This document shows, piece by piece, positions 35,513 to 44,479 of a DNA stretch of 64,000 nt (positions are counted from its first letter, which is position 1; each line of letters opens with the position of its first letter). This DNA comes from Gaetbulibacter sp. 4G1 (GTDB lineage Bacteria > Bacteroidota > Bacteroidia > Flavobacteriales > Flavobacteriaceae): NCBI RefSeq assembly GCF_002741945.1, contig NZ_MDVN01000023.1, positions 186,001 to 250,000 on the forward strand, written 5' to 3'. A model generated the notes under the pieces. The model ran no database searches. It saw only the letters and a program-made list of their open reading frames with translations, and was not told the origin of the DNA. The position numbers and the translations under genes are program-made.

Positions 35513-36463
35513 TTAAAATTTCCCGGAAGTAAATACTAAAAACATAAATATCCCATAAGCAAAAACCAAGAAAAACCCTTTTGCTCTACTTATTTGTAAC
35601 CTTTTAGGAATAAAAATCATTGGCAATAAAACTGCAGAAAAACCAAGCATCCAAAAAATATCACTTGATAATATTTGAGGCTCTGTAACTGGAATTGATT
35701 TTACCATAGAAGTTAATCCTAAAACTGAAGCTATATTAAAAATATTTGAGCCTATTAAATTCCCCAAAGAAATCGCTTTTTCTTGCTTTGCTGCTGCAAT
35801 AACTGATGCTGCCAATTCTGGAACACTAGTTCCTATAGCAATTAAAGACACACCTATAACGGCTTCACTAACACCAATTGCAACAGCTATTTCTTTAGCT
35901 CCAAACACTAACCACTCACTACCAAAATACAAGGATGTTGCACCAATAGCTAGCCAAATAAATATTTTAAAGTTTGAAACCACTGCTAAGCTTTCATCAA
36001 CCTCTTCAATGTTAGTATTCTTTTTTGTTTTTCTTATTAATAAGAATAAAAATAAAATAAGACCAGTAAAAAGAATACCTCCTTCATAAGCTGATAACAT
36101 ACTATCATTTTTAAGAAAGAAATATAACACTACAGAAAACAACATCATCACGGGCCAATTGAGTTTATAAAATGATTTATCAACCGAAATAGACCCAACC
36201 ATTGCTGTAATACCTAGCACTAAACCAATATTAGCAATATTGGAACCTACTACATTATTAATGGCTATTGCTGGCGAACCAGATAGGGCTGCCTGTAAGC
36301 TCACCAACAACTCTGGAGCAGAAGTAGCAAAAGAAACCACCGTCATACCAATTATCATTTTAGAAATATTAAACTTAAATGATAAAGCTACAGACGACCT
36401 CACTAAAAACTCACCTCCAACTACTAGTAGTATAAAACCAAGTATAACCCAAAGTAAACTCAT
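35513..36463 (-). CDS. Calcium/sodium antiporter (CaCA family, YrbG-like)
   Basis: A 316-residue membrane protein with about ten helices and two inverted alpha-repeats. Repeat 1 has SFATSAPELLVSLQAALSG and NNVVGSNIANIGLVLG. Repeat 2 has AIGTSVPELAASVIAAAKQ and GNLIGSNIFNIASVLG. These G-[ST]-S-x-P-E and G-S-N-[IL]-x-N motifs bind Ca2+/Na+. Start chosen at the ATG at 36461-36463; the longer frame adds a poorly plausible polar extension. It exports Ca2+ in exchange for Na+ at the inner membrane. Confidence 0.93.
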   Translation of the reverse strand: MSLLWVILGFILLVVGGEFLVRSSVALSFKFNISKMIIGMTVVSFATSAPELLVSLQAALSGSPAIAINNVVGSNIANIGLVLGITAMVGSISVDKSFYKLNWPVMMLFSVVLYFFLKNDSMLSAYEGGILFTGLILFLFLLIRKTKKNTNIEEVDESLAVVSNFKIFIWLAIGATSLYFGSEWLVFGAKEIAVAIGVSEAVIGVSLIAIGTSVPELAASVIAAAKQEKAISLGNLIGSNIFNIASVLGLTSMVKSIPVTEPQILSSDIFWMLGFSAVLLPMIFIPKRLQISRAKGFFLVFAYGIFMFLVFTSGKF

Positions 36464-36681
36464 AATTAATATTTTTTGCGAAGATATTATAAAGTTAGAT
36501 TTTAGAGCATTGAAGACCAAAGTTTATTATCTACTTACTTAACAAAGTCTTAACTCAAAGGCTTTTATAATCGATTAACTACATCAATTTCAGTTCGTTC
36601 ATCGAAAAACAGATTAACTACATCGCTTTAAAAATAAAATTTGCAACATTTGATGAACCAAACCTATTAAAAACACTAACT

Positions 36682-37032
36682 ATGAAAAAACTAACACTTT
36701 TTATGTTATTCTCTGTTTTCGCCTTAACATCTTGTTCTAAGGATGAAATAGAAGTTATTGGTCTTGAAATTAGTGGAACCAATAGCCTTAACGGAATTTA
36801 CATGCTTGATAAAGCCAATACTAAAGGGCTAAAGTATGTTAATGCCGATGATAATACAGAACGTATAATAACTTATCTAGCTGACAATGGTAAAGATATG
36901 TGGGGCTTAATGAAAAATAACATATTATATTACAAAATTGAACAAAATGGGGTATATCCTCCTGAATCTGACTGGGAATGTGGTATTGGAGTTGATAAAG
37001 ATAAATTTAAATGTGAACTTATTATTGATTAG
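36682..37032 (+). CDS. Small lipoprotein, hypothetical
   Basis: A 116-residue lipoprotein (LFMLFSVFALTSCSKDE). The mature sequence has two C-terminal cysteines (DWECGIGVDKDKFKCELI) likely to pair. No family recognised. It ends with its own terminator at 37060-37094. Confidence 0.6.
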   Translation: MKKLTLFMLFSVFALTSCSKDEIEVIGLEISGTNSLNGIYMLDKANTKGLKYVNADDNTERIITYLADNGKDMWGLMKNNILYYKIEQNGVYPPESDWECGIGVDKDKFKCELIID

Positions 37033-37059
37033 CATTTTACAACTCCAATTTAACACTAT

Positions 37060-37094
37060 CCGGTTCTTGTTTTAAGAATCGGATTTTATTTTTT
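37060..37094 (+). terminator. Intrinsic terminator
   Basis: CCGGTTCTT (37060-37068), a five-base loop and AAGAATCGG (37074-37082), then ATTTTATTTTTT. Nine-bp stem with one G-U pair. Confidence 0.75.
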
Positions 37095-37125
37095 AATGCA
37101 ATAAAAACTATAAATTTCGTTAAAT

Positions 37126-37215
37126 AACTATTAAAATAGTTGTATAACTATAAAAATAGTTATAGGTTTGTTTTATGCTATAGACGTAGCCTCTCTAATT
37201 TGTTATAAATATAAC
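37126..37215 (+). promoter_or_regulatory. Three BlaI-type operator candidates around a -7 box
   Basis: AACTATT-AA-AATAGTT at 37126-37141, TATAACTAT-AAAA-ATAGTTATA at 37143-37164, and GTTATA-AA-TATAAC at 37202-37215 are built from the same half-sites. The second touches TAGGTTTG (37163-37170), a TAnnTTTG box. The third lies past the expected start site. This fits self-repression by the BlaI-family protein encoded at 37263. Confidence 0.65.
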
Positions 37216-37262
37216 TATTAGGTACTACAGAAAAGCAAAGTAATGTCCAAACAATGTATTAA

Positions 37263-37622
37263 ATGGAAAAGTTAACAAACAAGGAGGAAGAAATAATGCA
37301 CATTTTATGGAAGCTTGAAAAAGCTTTTGTTAAAGATGTACTAAATCAAATAGTTAAAGATAAACCACATTACAATACGCTTTCAACTATTATACGAAAC
37401 CTAGAAGAAAAAGGCTTTGTAGCCTATAATGCTTATGGTAAAACACATCAATACTACCCTATTGTTACTAAGGAAGCGTATAAAAAAAGGTTTATGAATG
37501 TGGCCATTGATAATTATTTTAACAACTCTTATAAAAATATGGTATCATTTTTTGCTAAAGAAGAAAAAATAAGTGTTGATGAGCTAAAAGAAATTATTGC
37601 ATTAATTGAAAAACAAAAATAA
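37263..37622 (+). CDS. BlaI/MecI/CopY-family repressor
   Basis: A 119-residue winged-helix repressor. The DNA-binding half shows LTNKEEEIMHILWKLEKAFV and HYNTLSTIIRNLEEKGFVAY (recognition helix with the T-x-x-T-x-[IVL]-x-x-L pattern). The C-terminal half is a dimerisation helix pair with the cleavage-prone linker region. It pairs with the M56 peptidase gene 3 bases downstream. Signal-induced cleavage of the repressor by that peptidase is the known scheme for BlaR1/MecR1; the trigger here is unknown. Confidence 0.93.
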   Translation: MEKLTNKEEEIMHILWKLEKAFVKDVLNQIVKDKPHYNTLSTIIRNLEEKGFVAYNAYGKTHQYYPIVTKEAYKKRFMNVAIDNYFNNSYKNMVSFFAKEEKISVDELKEIIALIEKQK

Positions 37623-37625
37623 CTT

Positions 37626-39500
37626 ATGGAATATTTACTTAAAACGAGTACCGTTATTGCTGTTTTTTACTTGTGTTACAAATTGTTTTTACAGCGTGAT
37701 ACTTTTTTTCAATCTAATCGTTGGTTTTTATTAGTTGGTTTATTCACAGCTTTTGTCCTACCTTTTGTTGTAATTCCAATTTATATTGAACACACTCCTG
37801 TATTGATGGACACTTATGTATTTAGTGATGCAACTTCTTTAAATACAAAACCAGAGCAATCCATTACTTTTATACAGTTTTTATATATCATATATATATT
37901 AGGTGTGATATTTTTCTCAATTCGGTTTTTAATTCAGTTATTCTCTTTAGCTAAAATGATATTTTTAAACGAAAGAGAAAAACTGGGACTATATACTTAC
38001 ATAAAAACAAATAGTCAAGTCTCTCCTTTTTCATTTTTTAATTGGATTGTATATAATCCAGATTTATTTAATCAAAATGAATTAGAACAAATCATAACAC
38101 ACGAAAAAGTACATGCACGCCAATACCATTCAATAGATATTTTACTAACTCAACTATCGTGTATTGTGCTATGGTTTAATCCCTTTGTATGGTTTTATAA
38201 TAAAGATTTAAAACAGAACTTAGAATTTATAGCTGATCAAAATGCTCAGAACAAATCTGAATGTAAAAAAAGCTATCAATATACATTACTAAAAACAAGT
38301 ATGCCAACTCATCAATTGGCTTTAACCAATAATTTTTATAATTCATTAATCAAAAAACGAATCGTTATGTTACACAAATCAAAATCAAAAAAAATTAATC
38401 GACTTAAGTATGTATTAGTCATTCCTATACTTGTTATTTTTTTAATGAGCTTTAATACAAAAAAAATCTATGTTGAAAAAGAAGTACCCGTTTTAGAAAA
38501 TCTATTAATAAACAATCCTGTAATAGAAAAAGCGCTAATAGAAAATGAGAATATTTTTGAAGAGGATAAAAAAGAAACAAGCGTTAGTAAATCAACAGCA
38601 ACAAAAAACACTAAAAAAACTAATGCAACAAAAGTAGAACCTAAAAAAACAAATATAAAAAACACTAAAAAAACAAAAGCTATTGGTGATTTAGAAATAA
38701 TTATAATTACTAAAAATTTCACTGAAGCTGATTTTGAAAAAGTTGTTAGTGACTTTAAGAAAAAAGGAGTTACAGTTAAATTTAAAAGCATTAAAAGAAA
38801 TGATGAAAATGAAATTACAGCTATTAAAATAGATGTTAGCTCAAAAAAGTCTAGCACAAATTATAGTGTAAGCTCAGATGAAGCTATTAAACCAATAAAA
38901 ATTTCTTTTGATGAAGATAAAGAATCCATTTCAATAGGAAGTGGTAGCTCAAAACACATCTACAGTGCTAATTCTTATTACATAAAGTCCAAAGATGGTA
39001 AACATAAAATTAGTAAATCTGGAAAAGGAAACAATGTATTTGTTTTTTCTAGCGAAGATGAGGATTATGAAATAATACATGAAGACACAATTAATTTTAA
39101 TAAGCACGGGAAAAAGGGAAAATATCGTAGTATATCAATAAGTAAAAATGTAGAAACAATTATAGATGATGATGAAGATATTGAAGTTATTGTTGAAAGT
39201 GATTACGATAACGAGGAAGAGGAAGATGTCATTATTTTAAAGAATGCTAATGCAAAAGGCTCTTATAAAGTAAAAACATTAGGAAAGAGTAGTAATAGCA
39301 AAATTATTATTAGTGATGATAATGGAAAAGAACCTCTATACATACTAGATGGAAAAGAAATTAAAAAAGAAAACGTAGAAGATATAGAACCTAATAATAT
39401 TAAAAGCATAACTGTTTTAAAAGACAAGTCTGCTGAAAAAAAATATGGTAAAAAAGGAAAAGATGGTGTAATAGAAATTAACACCAAAAAGAAAAACTAA
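37626..39500 (+). CDS. M56 (BlaR1-like) membrane zinc peptidase with long C-terminal extension
   Basis: A 624-residue protein. The N-terminal about 290 residues are the M56 domain: helices near 6-20, 34-52, 83-105 and 264-279, and the cytosolic zinc motif HEKVH at 159-163 followed by ARQYHSIDIL. Residues about 290-560 are low-complexity, Lys/Ser/Asp/Glu-rich, including a KNTKKTNATKVEPKKTN stretch. The last about 55 residues (PLYILDGKEIKKENVEDIEP, GKDGVIEIN) resemble the plug segment of TonB-dependent receptors, a feature of many flavobacterial M56 proteins. No beta-lactam sensor domain is seen. Confidence 0.9.
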   Translation: MEYLLKTSTVIAVFYLCYKLFLQRDTFFQSNRWFLLVGLFTAFVLPFVVIPIYIEHTPVLMDTYVFSDATSLNTKPEQSITFIQFLYIIYILGVIFFSIRFLIQLFSLAKMIFLNEREKLGLYTYIKTNSQVSPFSFFNWIVYNPDLFNQNELEQIITHEKVHARQYHSIDILLTQLSCIVLWFNPFVWFYNKDLKQNLEFIADQNAQNKSECKKSYQYTLLKTSMPTHQLALTNNFYNSLIKKRIVMLHKSKSKKINRLKYVLVIPILVIFLMSFNTKKIYVEKEVPVLENLLINNPVIEKALIENENIFEEDKKETSVSKSTATKNTKKTNATKVEPKKTNIKNTKKTKAIGDLEIIIITKNFTEADFEKVVSDFKKKGVTVKFKSIKRNDENEITAIKIDVSSKKSSTNYSVSSDEAIKPIKISFDEDKESISIGSGSSKHIYSANSYYIKSKDGKHKISKSGKGNNVFVFSSEDEDYEIIHEDTINFNKHGKKGKYRSISISKNVETIIDDDEDIEVIVESDYDNEEEEDVIILKNANAKGSYKVKTLGKSSNSKIIISDDNGKEPLYILDGKEIKKENVEDIEPNNIKSITVLKDKSAEKKYGKKGKDGVIEINTKKKN

Positions 39501-39523
39501 ACCTATTGAAAATAAAGCTTTAA

Positions 39524-39552
39524 GGCACTCATTAAATGAGTGCCTTTTTTTT
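39524..39552 (+). terminator. Terminator of the BlaI/M56 operon
   Basis: GGCACTCAT (39524-39532), TAA loop, ATGAGTGCC (39536-39544) and T8. Confidence 0.88.
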
Positions 39553-40003
39553 GTGCTTTAAATTAAAAAAAGATGAAATAGCCTAAAATCTTCATTTTTT
39601 TAATAAAAACTCCCTTGGTTTTTAAAATTAGCTCTAAAAAAGGCCTACAAATATTACAAATTAAAACAATTATATCATTTTAAAATTACAATATAAAACT
39701 TCAATAAAGAGAGTCACTAAAATATTGAAATATAAATCATTTTTTTACTTACAAATATATATTCAATTTTATTAATATATGTAAAAACATTTGGTGAACA
39801 TATTCCCAAATATATATCTTCAAAAAACATTGATAAAATTAAACCAATTACTAACCTTTTAAAACCTAAAATTATGATGACACTTGCCAAATTTATAATC
39901 GATATTATCTTCATTATATTCTCGATTATATAAATTCAAAAAAAATGTAAAGCTTAGTCTAGAATAAGTTTTACTATTTTTACCTTCAAGCAAGGTTATA
40001 AAA
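39553..40003. other. Gene-poor spacer
   Basis: About 450 AT-rich bases with no convincing gene. A 65-codon minus-strand frame (39717-39914) has poor protein character. A plus-strand 19-residue very hydrophobic frame (39874-39933, MMTLAKFIIDIIFIIFSII) is the only curiosity. Confidence 0.5.
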
Positions 40004-40156
40004 ATGAAAAAGCAAGTATTTAAATTTTTAGCAAGGGTAAATAAAATGGTTTTACCAAGTTATTCTAAAAAGCAATTGGACTTAGCTAAAGCCACAAAAC
40101 TACAAATGGCTATTATAGGCTGGAGATGGTTTGTAACAAAAAATGCTTTGGATTAG
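40004..40156 (+). CDS. Conserved small flavobacterial protein (50 aa)
   Basis: ATG at 40004, TAG at 40154-40156. The 50-residue basic protein starts MKKQVFKFLARVNKMVLPSY and ends with IIGWRWFVTKNALD. I recall this type from many Flavobacteriia, where it is usually annotated as hypothetical or, misleadingly, as SsrA-binding protein. The K-x-x-LA-K-x-x-LP-x-[YF]-x-KK pattern and the GWR-[YWF] end are the family marks. Function unknown. It converges on manA with 13 bases between. Confidence 0.65.
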   Translation: MKKQVFKFLARVNKMVLPSYSKKQLDLAKATKLQMAIIGWRWFVTKNALD

Positions 40157-40169
40157 TTTTATATAATTT

Positions 40170-41372
40170 CTAAGGCGTAGTAGCTTTATATATTGTTGCA
40201 CTAGAGGTAGAAGATATTAGATATTTACAATCTGCTTTTAAAAAGGCTGATTCGCCTTTACTAACAAGCAACTTATTACTATCTGTAACAATTTCTGCTT
40301 CACCATCAATAACTATTAAAATTTGAGCTGTTTTTGTTTTAGATTTATAGATATCTGATTTTTTTAAATCTATTTTACTAAGCTCAAAATCTGGTGCTGG
40401 AGTTTTATAAATTCTTTCAATGCCATCCTCTTGTAGGCTACCTTTCATAACATTTGGTATAGTTTCTTCAAAAGCAACATGTTTTAATAACTCAGACACA
40501 TCGATATGCTTTGGTGTTAAACCTCCACGTAAAACATTATCTGAATTTGCCATAAGTTCCATATTCTGCCCTTCAAGATAAGCATGAGGAATTCCAGCAT
40601 CTTGAAAAACTGCCTCTCCTTTGTTAGCCTTAACGATATTGAAAAAATAGATAGAATAAATACCTTTATCTAAAACATTTTTATCTGTTGAAGAATCTAC
40701 GGCTTTAGCTGCCCAATAATCTGGACTAGATTTATCCAACTTCCCTTTTAAGTACAATGGCATTATACGATTTACCAAAGGTGCTAGCGTCTGGTTTGTT
40801 TCATCAACAGATTGCTCCATAACTCTTTTATACAAACCAAAATAACCAGCTTCGTTAAAAACAGACAACAAATCGATAAGCTCTGGAGTATTTCTCAATC
40901 TTTCTTCAAGTTTGTCTTTAGACAAAAAGCCATGCAATAACCAAAACTCACTAAGAGCCACCATAATTTCTGGTTTATGGTTATCATCTTTATAATTTCT
41001 ATGTGGTGCTGTTAAAGGTATTCCTAATTCATTTTCGTGTCTAAAACCTTTTTCAGCTTCAGTTTTGGTAGGATGCACTTGAATAGATAACATATTGTAC
41101 ACATCTAACACTTTAAATAGAAAGGGCAATCTACCAAAGTTTTCAACCACCTCATCTCCTAAACTTTCAGAATTATGAGATGCTAAATAGCTATCTAAAT
41201 TTTGATCGCCTTCTGATGTCGATATTACAGAAGGGGCATTTGCATGCGCACCTAACCAATATTCTGCACATTTATCATTATTACTTTCAATCCCCAATAA
41301 TTCAGGAATAAACCTGGTTCCGCCCCAAGCATAATTTTGAATTTTTCCTTTAAGAGCAAATAATTTCGGCAT
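40170..41372 (-). CDS. manA: Mannose-6-phosphate isomerase, class I
   Basis: A 400-residue zinc cupin enzyme that interconverts mannose-6-P and fructose-6-P. It begins FALKGKIQNYAWGGTRFIPE and carries AEYWLGAHANAPS, LSIQVHPTKTEAE (zinc ligands Gln, His), the DDNHKPEIMVALSEFWLLHGF block (His, Glu) and AVFQDAGIPHAYLEGQNMELMANSDNVLRGG (the last zinc His and catalytic Arg). It is transcribed from its own box at 41402-41409. Its placement after the phosphodiester locus on the same strand may be coincidental. Confidence 0.95.
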   Translation of the reverse strand: MPKLFALKGKIQNYAWGGTRFIPELLGIESNNDKCAEYWLGAHANAPSVISTSEGDQNLDSYLASHNSESLGDEVVENFGRLPFLFKVLDVYNMLSIQVHPTKTEAEKGFRHENELGIPLTAPHRNYKDDNHKPEIMVALSEFWLLHGFLSKDKLEERLRNTPELIDLLSVFNEAGYFGLYKRVMEQSVDETNQTLAPLVNRIMPLYLKGKLDKSSPDYWAAKAVDSSTDKNVLDKGIYSIYFFNIVKANKGEAVFQDAGIPHAYLEGQNMELMANSDNVLRGGLTPKHIDVSELLKHVAFEETIPNVMKGSLQEDGIERIYKTPAPDFELSKIDLKKSDIYKSKTKTAQILIVIDGEAEIVTDSNKLLVSKGESAFLKADCKYLISSTSSATIYKATTP

Positions 41373-41401
41373 CTTCTTTTTAGTTATTGATTAGTGCTAT
41401 G

Positions 41402-41409
41402 CAAATTTA
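41402..41409 (-). promoter_or_regulatory. -7 promoter element for manA
   Basis: Minus-strand TAAATTTG fits TAnnTTTG, 30 bases before the manA ATG. Confidence 0.5.
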
Positions 41410-41498
41410 AAGCTAAACATAACAAAACAGAAATAAAACAAGAAAACCTTAACACGAATTATCAAATATTTAAAATTCTCGTTTTTGATAATCAATTA

Positions 41499-42455
41499 TT
41501 AATCATGTAAGCCTTCACTTTTTAAATATTCAATCAATTCTTTAGGGCGATCTGTTTGAATAACATTGGCTCCTTTTTCTATAATCCATCCCCAATGTGC
41601 GCTTGGATTTTCTATAGCTTTATCATCTGTATGGCCTGCGCATAATTCATCCCATAATGTATTGACCCAAACCGAAATATTTTCTTTTTTCATCAATGCT
41701 ATAGCATCTATTACAGGAGAATCTTCTTTATCATAAATAACTTCAAATGCAATTGGATTATATTTATCAATAAACCCTTTAGCATAAACATCTGGTGTTT
41801 CTGAAGTTTCTCCATAAATATTATAGTTAATAGGCCACACCATAGGCATATAATTAATGCTATCCATTAGCTTTCCATGCTTTTCTCTCATGACATGCAA
41901 TGGGTCATTACCCTTGAAAATAGCTTGATTTATTGTCCCTGTTTCTTTTAAAATAGCATAGCTTTCTGGTAAGTTATCCCAAGCTTTATCCAAATTAAGT
42001 AATACAGGTTTACCTTTTACAAAATTCATCACCTCCTTTAATGTTGGTACTTTATGCTTTGTAGGCATACCAGCTCCATTTTTAAGTACAAATTTTTGAA
42101 TTGAATCTAATACTATTTCTGCTATTTTACCTTTACCTGTTGTGGTTCTATCAACAGATTTGTCGTGCATTACAATTAAATGATTGTCCTTTGTTTTTCT
42201 AACATCAATTTCGACAATATCAATTCCCATATCTATTGCTCTTTTAATTGCATCAACAGAGTTTTCTGGTGCATTTCTCCAATCTCCTCTATGAGCAACT
42301 GTTAATATATATTCTGAAGAAGGGTTCTTTAATTTATTTAAAATAAGATTAGAACTCTTATTTTCAGATATTTTAAATTCTGTTTTTTCTTTTACATTTC
42401 CTTTACAAGAGATGAAAACAATCATCAATAATGAAACGAATATTATATTTTTCAT
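41499..42455 (-). CDS. Glycerophosphodiester phosphodiesterase lipoprotein (copy 1)
   Basis: A 318-residue GDPD with a lipoprotein signal (FVSLLMIVFISCKGN). The TIM-barrel active site is clear: AHRGDWRNAPENS (the HR...EN motif), VEIDVRKTKDNH with the metal-binding Glu-x-Asp, and VMHDKSVDRTTTGKG with the second catalytic His. It hydrolyses glycerophosphodiesters to sn-glycerol-3-phosphate and an alcohol in the periplasm or at the cell surface. It is the last gene of the SusCD-GDPD-antiporter-HAD-GDPD cluster, 11 bases after the HAD gene. Paralogous to copy 2 at 44480. Confidence 0.93.
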   Translation of the reverse strand: MKNIIFVSLLMIVFISCKGNVKEKTEFKISENKSSNLILNKLKNPSSEYILTVAHRGDWRNAPENSVDAIKRAIDMGIDIVEIDVRKTKDNHLIVMHDKSVDRTTTGKGKIAEIVLDSIQKFVLKNGAGMPTKHKVPTLKEVMNFVKGKPVLLNLDKAWDNLPESYAILKETGTINQAIFKGNDPLHVMREKHGKLMDSINYMPMVWPINYNIYGETSETPDVYAKGFIDKYNPIAFEVIYDKEDSPVIDAIALMKKENISVWVNTLWDELCAGHTDDKAIENPSAHWGWIIEKGANVIQTDRPKELIEYLKSEGLHD

Positions 42456-42466
42456 AACTTCTGTTA

Positions 42467-43081
42467 TTAAGTATTAAACAAACTATTTAATGTGTTTTTG
42501 CTATTTATATGATACGTTTGTATTCCAGCCTTTTGAGCAACTTCTATATTTTCAAATGAATCATCAATAAAAAGAGTTTCTTTTGCTTCTATTTTACTAG
42601 ATTTAAGAACAAAACGAAATATTTTTTCTTCTGGTTTTCTAATTCCTACTTGGTGAGAATAATATACTTTATTAAATAAATCTTTGAAATTATAACCATT
42701 GTTAATTATGAATTCTCTTTCAAACTTTTCTTGATGTATACTATTTGTATTACTTAAAAGGAATAATCTATAATTCTTTTTTAAACTAATAAGCAGTTTA
42801 ATTCTTTCTTTAGGCATATTCAATATCATAGCATTCCAAGCTTCTTTAACGTTTTTATAAGTTACGTTGGAATTTGACATCCCTAAAAGCTTATTTACAA
42901 ATTCCTCTTCTGATACTACACCAATTTCAAAATCATAAAAAACAGAATCTGTATAATGATGTCCAGTACTATTTACAATGTTAGTTATTCCTAATCGTTC
43001 AAACTTTTCAATAGTTTTAGGTACGTTAAGGTTCATAATAACACCTCCTAAATCAAAAACAATATTTTTAATTTTATCCAT
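42467..43081 (-). CDS. HAD-superfamily phosphatase (HAD-IA, YihX-like)
   Basis: A 204-residue cytosolic phosphatase without signal. Motif I is FDLGGVIMN (nucleophile Asp; the second position is Gly, as usual for YihX/epoxide-hydrolase-N-like members). Motif II is LLSNTNSIH, the Lys of motif III is in GIRKPEEKIF, and motif IV is LFIDDSFENIEVA. YihX-like enzymes act on sugar phosphates such as glucose-1-P. In this operon a small phosphate ester taken in by the antiporter is an attractive substrate, but that is inference. Starts 6 bases after the antiporter gene. Confidence 0.88.
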   Translation of the reverse strand: MDKIKNIVFDLGGVIMNLNVPKTIEKFERLGITNIVNSTGHHYTDSVFYDFEIGVVSEEEFVNKLLGMSNSNVTYKNVKEAWNAMILNMPKERIKLLISLKKNYRLFLLSNTNSIHQEKFEREFIINNGYNFKDLFNKVYYSHQVGIRKPEEKIFRFVLKSSKIEAKETLFIDDSFENIEVAQKAGIQTYHINSKNTLNSLFNT

Positions 43082-43087
43082 CTTTTT

Positions 43088-44392
43088 TTAAGTTTTCTTC
43101 CAAGTGAACAAAGCTAATAATACAGAAAGTATAGCAGCAGAAATCCAAAACACGGAAATCATATCAAAATTGTACAAAGTTTCTCCAGCAACAATTGTCT
43201 TATTATTTTCAATAAGATACCCACTAGCAATATCTTGAATGCCTGCGGCAGCATAACTCATGATTCCAACAACGCCTAAAGCTGCACCTGATGCTTTTTT
43301 TGACGCAATATCTACAGCCATTAAGCCTCCTAAATAACAAATCAACCCTCCTATAGCTAATCCAAAAATCACCATACTAGTTACATCAATCCACCAAGCA
43401 TTTTTTGGACCAAGAAGAAAAAGTGAAATTCCAAATACATTCATTAGCCCAAAAATAAGAGCTGGTGCATTTCTTCTTCCTTTAAAAAATTTATCAGATA
43501 CAAACCCTGAAGATGCTGTTCCTAAAATACCACATATGGCACTTATAGCTACTAAACTATTTGCCTGAGTAAGTGTATATCCTTTTGCAGCTTCAAAGTA
43601 ATAAGGCCCCCAACTGTTTACCGCATACCTAGATATATACATAAAAGCACTAGACAAAGCTAGCAACCATACATAAGGATTTTTTATAACTCCCTTTTGC
43701 TCATTCCAAGTTGACAGTTTCTTTTCACTAAAATCTTTGTTTACTGTTGGTAATCCTTTACTTTCTGGCGTATCATGAAAAAATACAGCTACCATTAAAG
43801 CACCTGATACTCCTACTATAGCAGCAGCTCTAAACCCCCACTGCCATCCAAAATAAGAAGCAACTACAGCTGTAAATATATAGGTTATAGCTTCACCGAT
43901 ATTATGACTCGTGCTCCAAAACCCATAAAAGCTTCCACGTTCTTTATCTTTATACCACCGTGATAAAGAAACTACACTTGATGGTGCTCCCATAGACTGC
44001 ACCCAACCATTAACTCCCCAACAAATAGCAAAAAACAAGAAACTACTAGTAAACCCCATAATTAAATTTGCTAACGAAGACACTAAAAGCCCCATAGACA
44101 TAAACCGTTTTATGTTGCTATGATCGGCTAAAAAGCCATTTATAAACTTCCCTATGGCATACGAAAAAAATAACGCAGACCCAATAATACCAAGTTCTGT
44201 TTCGGTTAAAAGTCCGCTATCTACAATAGGTTTTTTTACCACATTTAAACTTAAACGACACACATAGTATAACCCATATCCTAAAGTAGCAGAAATAAAG
44301 ACTTGCCATTTTAATTTCTTATAAAGTGCTTTTTTTTCTTCAGCTGTTTTATTAGACTCTTGAGGCAGCGACTTTTTAAAATAATTTATCAT
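43088..44392 (-). CDS. Organophosphate:phosphate antiporter (GlpT/UhpT-type MFS)
   Basis: A 434-residue inner-membrane carrier with twelve helices. It matches the OPA family rather than drug MFS: GYGLYYVCRLSLNVVKKPI in helix 1, NGWVQSMGAPSSVVSLSRWY and KERGSFYGFWSTSHNIGEAI in the N-domain (the positions where GlpT has WxQGMGWPP and the His-Asn pair), and SRYAVNSWGPYYF in the C-domain. OPA members exchange sn-glycerol-3-P or hexose-P for phosphate. Start at the ATG at 44390-44392; the longer frame runs back towards the terminator at 44408-44441. Glycerol-3-P is the likely cargo given two flanking GDPDs. Confidence 0.9.
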   Translation of the reverse strand: MINYFKKSLPQESNKTAEEKKALYKKLKWQVFISATLGYGLYYVCRLSLNVVKKPIVDSGLLTETELGIIGSALFFSYAIGKFINGFLADHSNIKRFMSMGLLVSSLANLIMGFTSSFLFFAICWGVNGWVQSMGAPSSVVSLSRWYKDKERGSFYGFWSTSHNIGEAITYIFTAVVASYFGWQWGFRAAAIVGVSGALMVAVFFHDTPESKGLPTVNKDFSEKKLSTWNEQKGVIKNPYVWLLALSSAFMYISRYAVNSWGPYYFEAAKGYTLTQANSLVAISAICGILGTASSGFVSDKFFKGRRNAPALIFGLMNVFGISLFLLGPKNAWWIDVTSMVIFGLAIGGLICYLGGLMAVDIASKKASGAALGVVGIMSYAAAGIQDIASGYLIENNKTIVAGETLYNFDMISVFWISAAILSVLLALFTWKKT

Positions 44393-44407
44393 GTATTCTA
44401 TTTTTAT

Positions 44408-44441
44408 TAAAAAATAAGCGCAGCCACTCAACTGCGCTTAT
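44408..44441 (-). terminator. Internal terminator between GDPD copy 2 and the antiporter gene
   Basis: Minus strand: ATAAGCGCAG, eight-base loop, CTGCGCTTAT (44441-44414), then T6. A perfect 10-bp stem only 16 bases before the antiporter ATG, so it can attenuate or end the upstream message. Confidence 0.85.
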
Positions 44442-44479
44442 CAAACTAATTCAACCATATATGAAAAAAAATACGATTC

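Noticed and set aside
37263..39500. BlaI/M56 pair as a beta-lactam resistance system
   Set aside because: No beta-lactamase gene is nearby and the peptidase has no penicillin-binding sensor domain.
39717..39914. 65-codon minus-strand ORF
   Set aside because: Very AT-rich, no signal or family character, no promoter, and it lies in a spacer; treated as chance.
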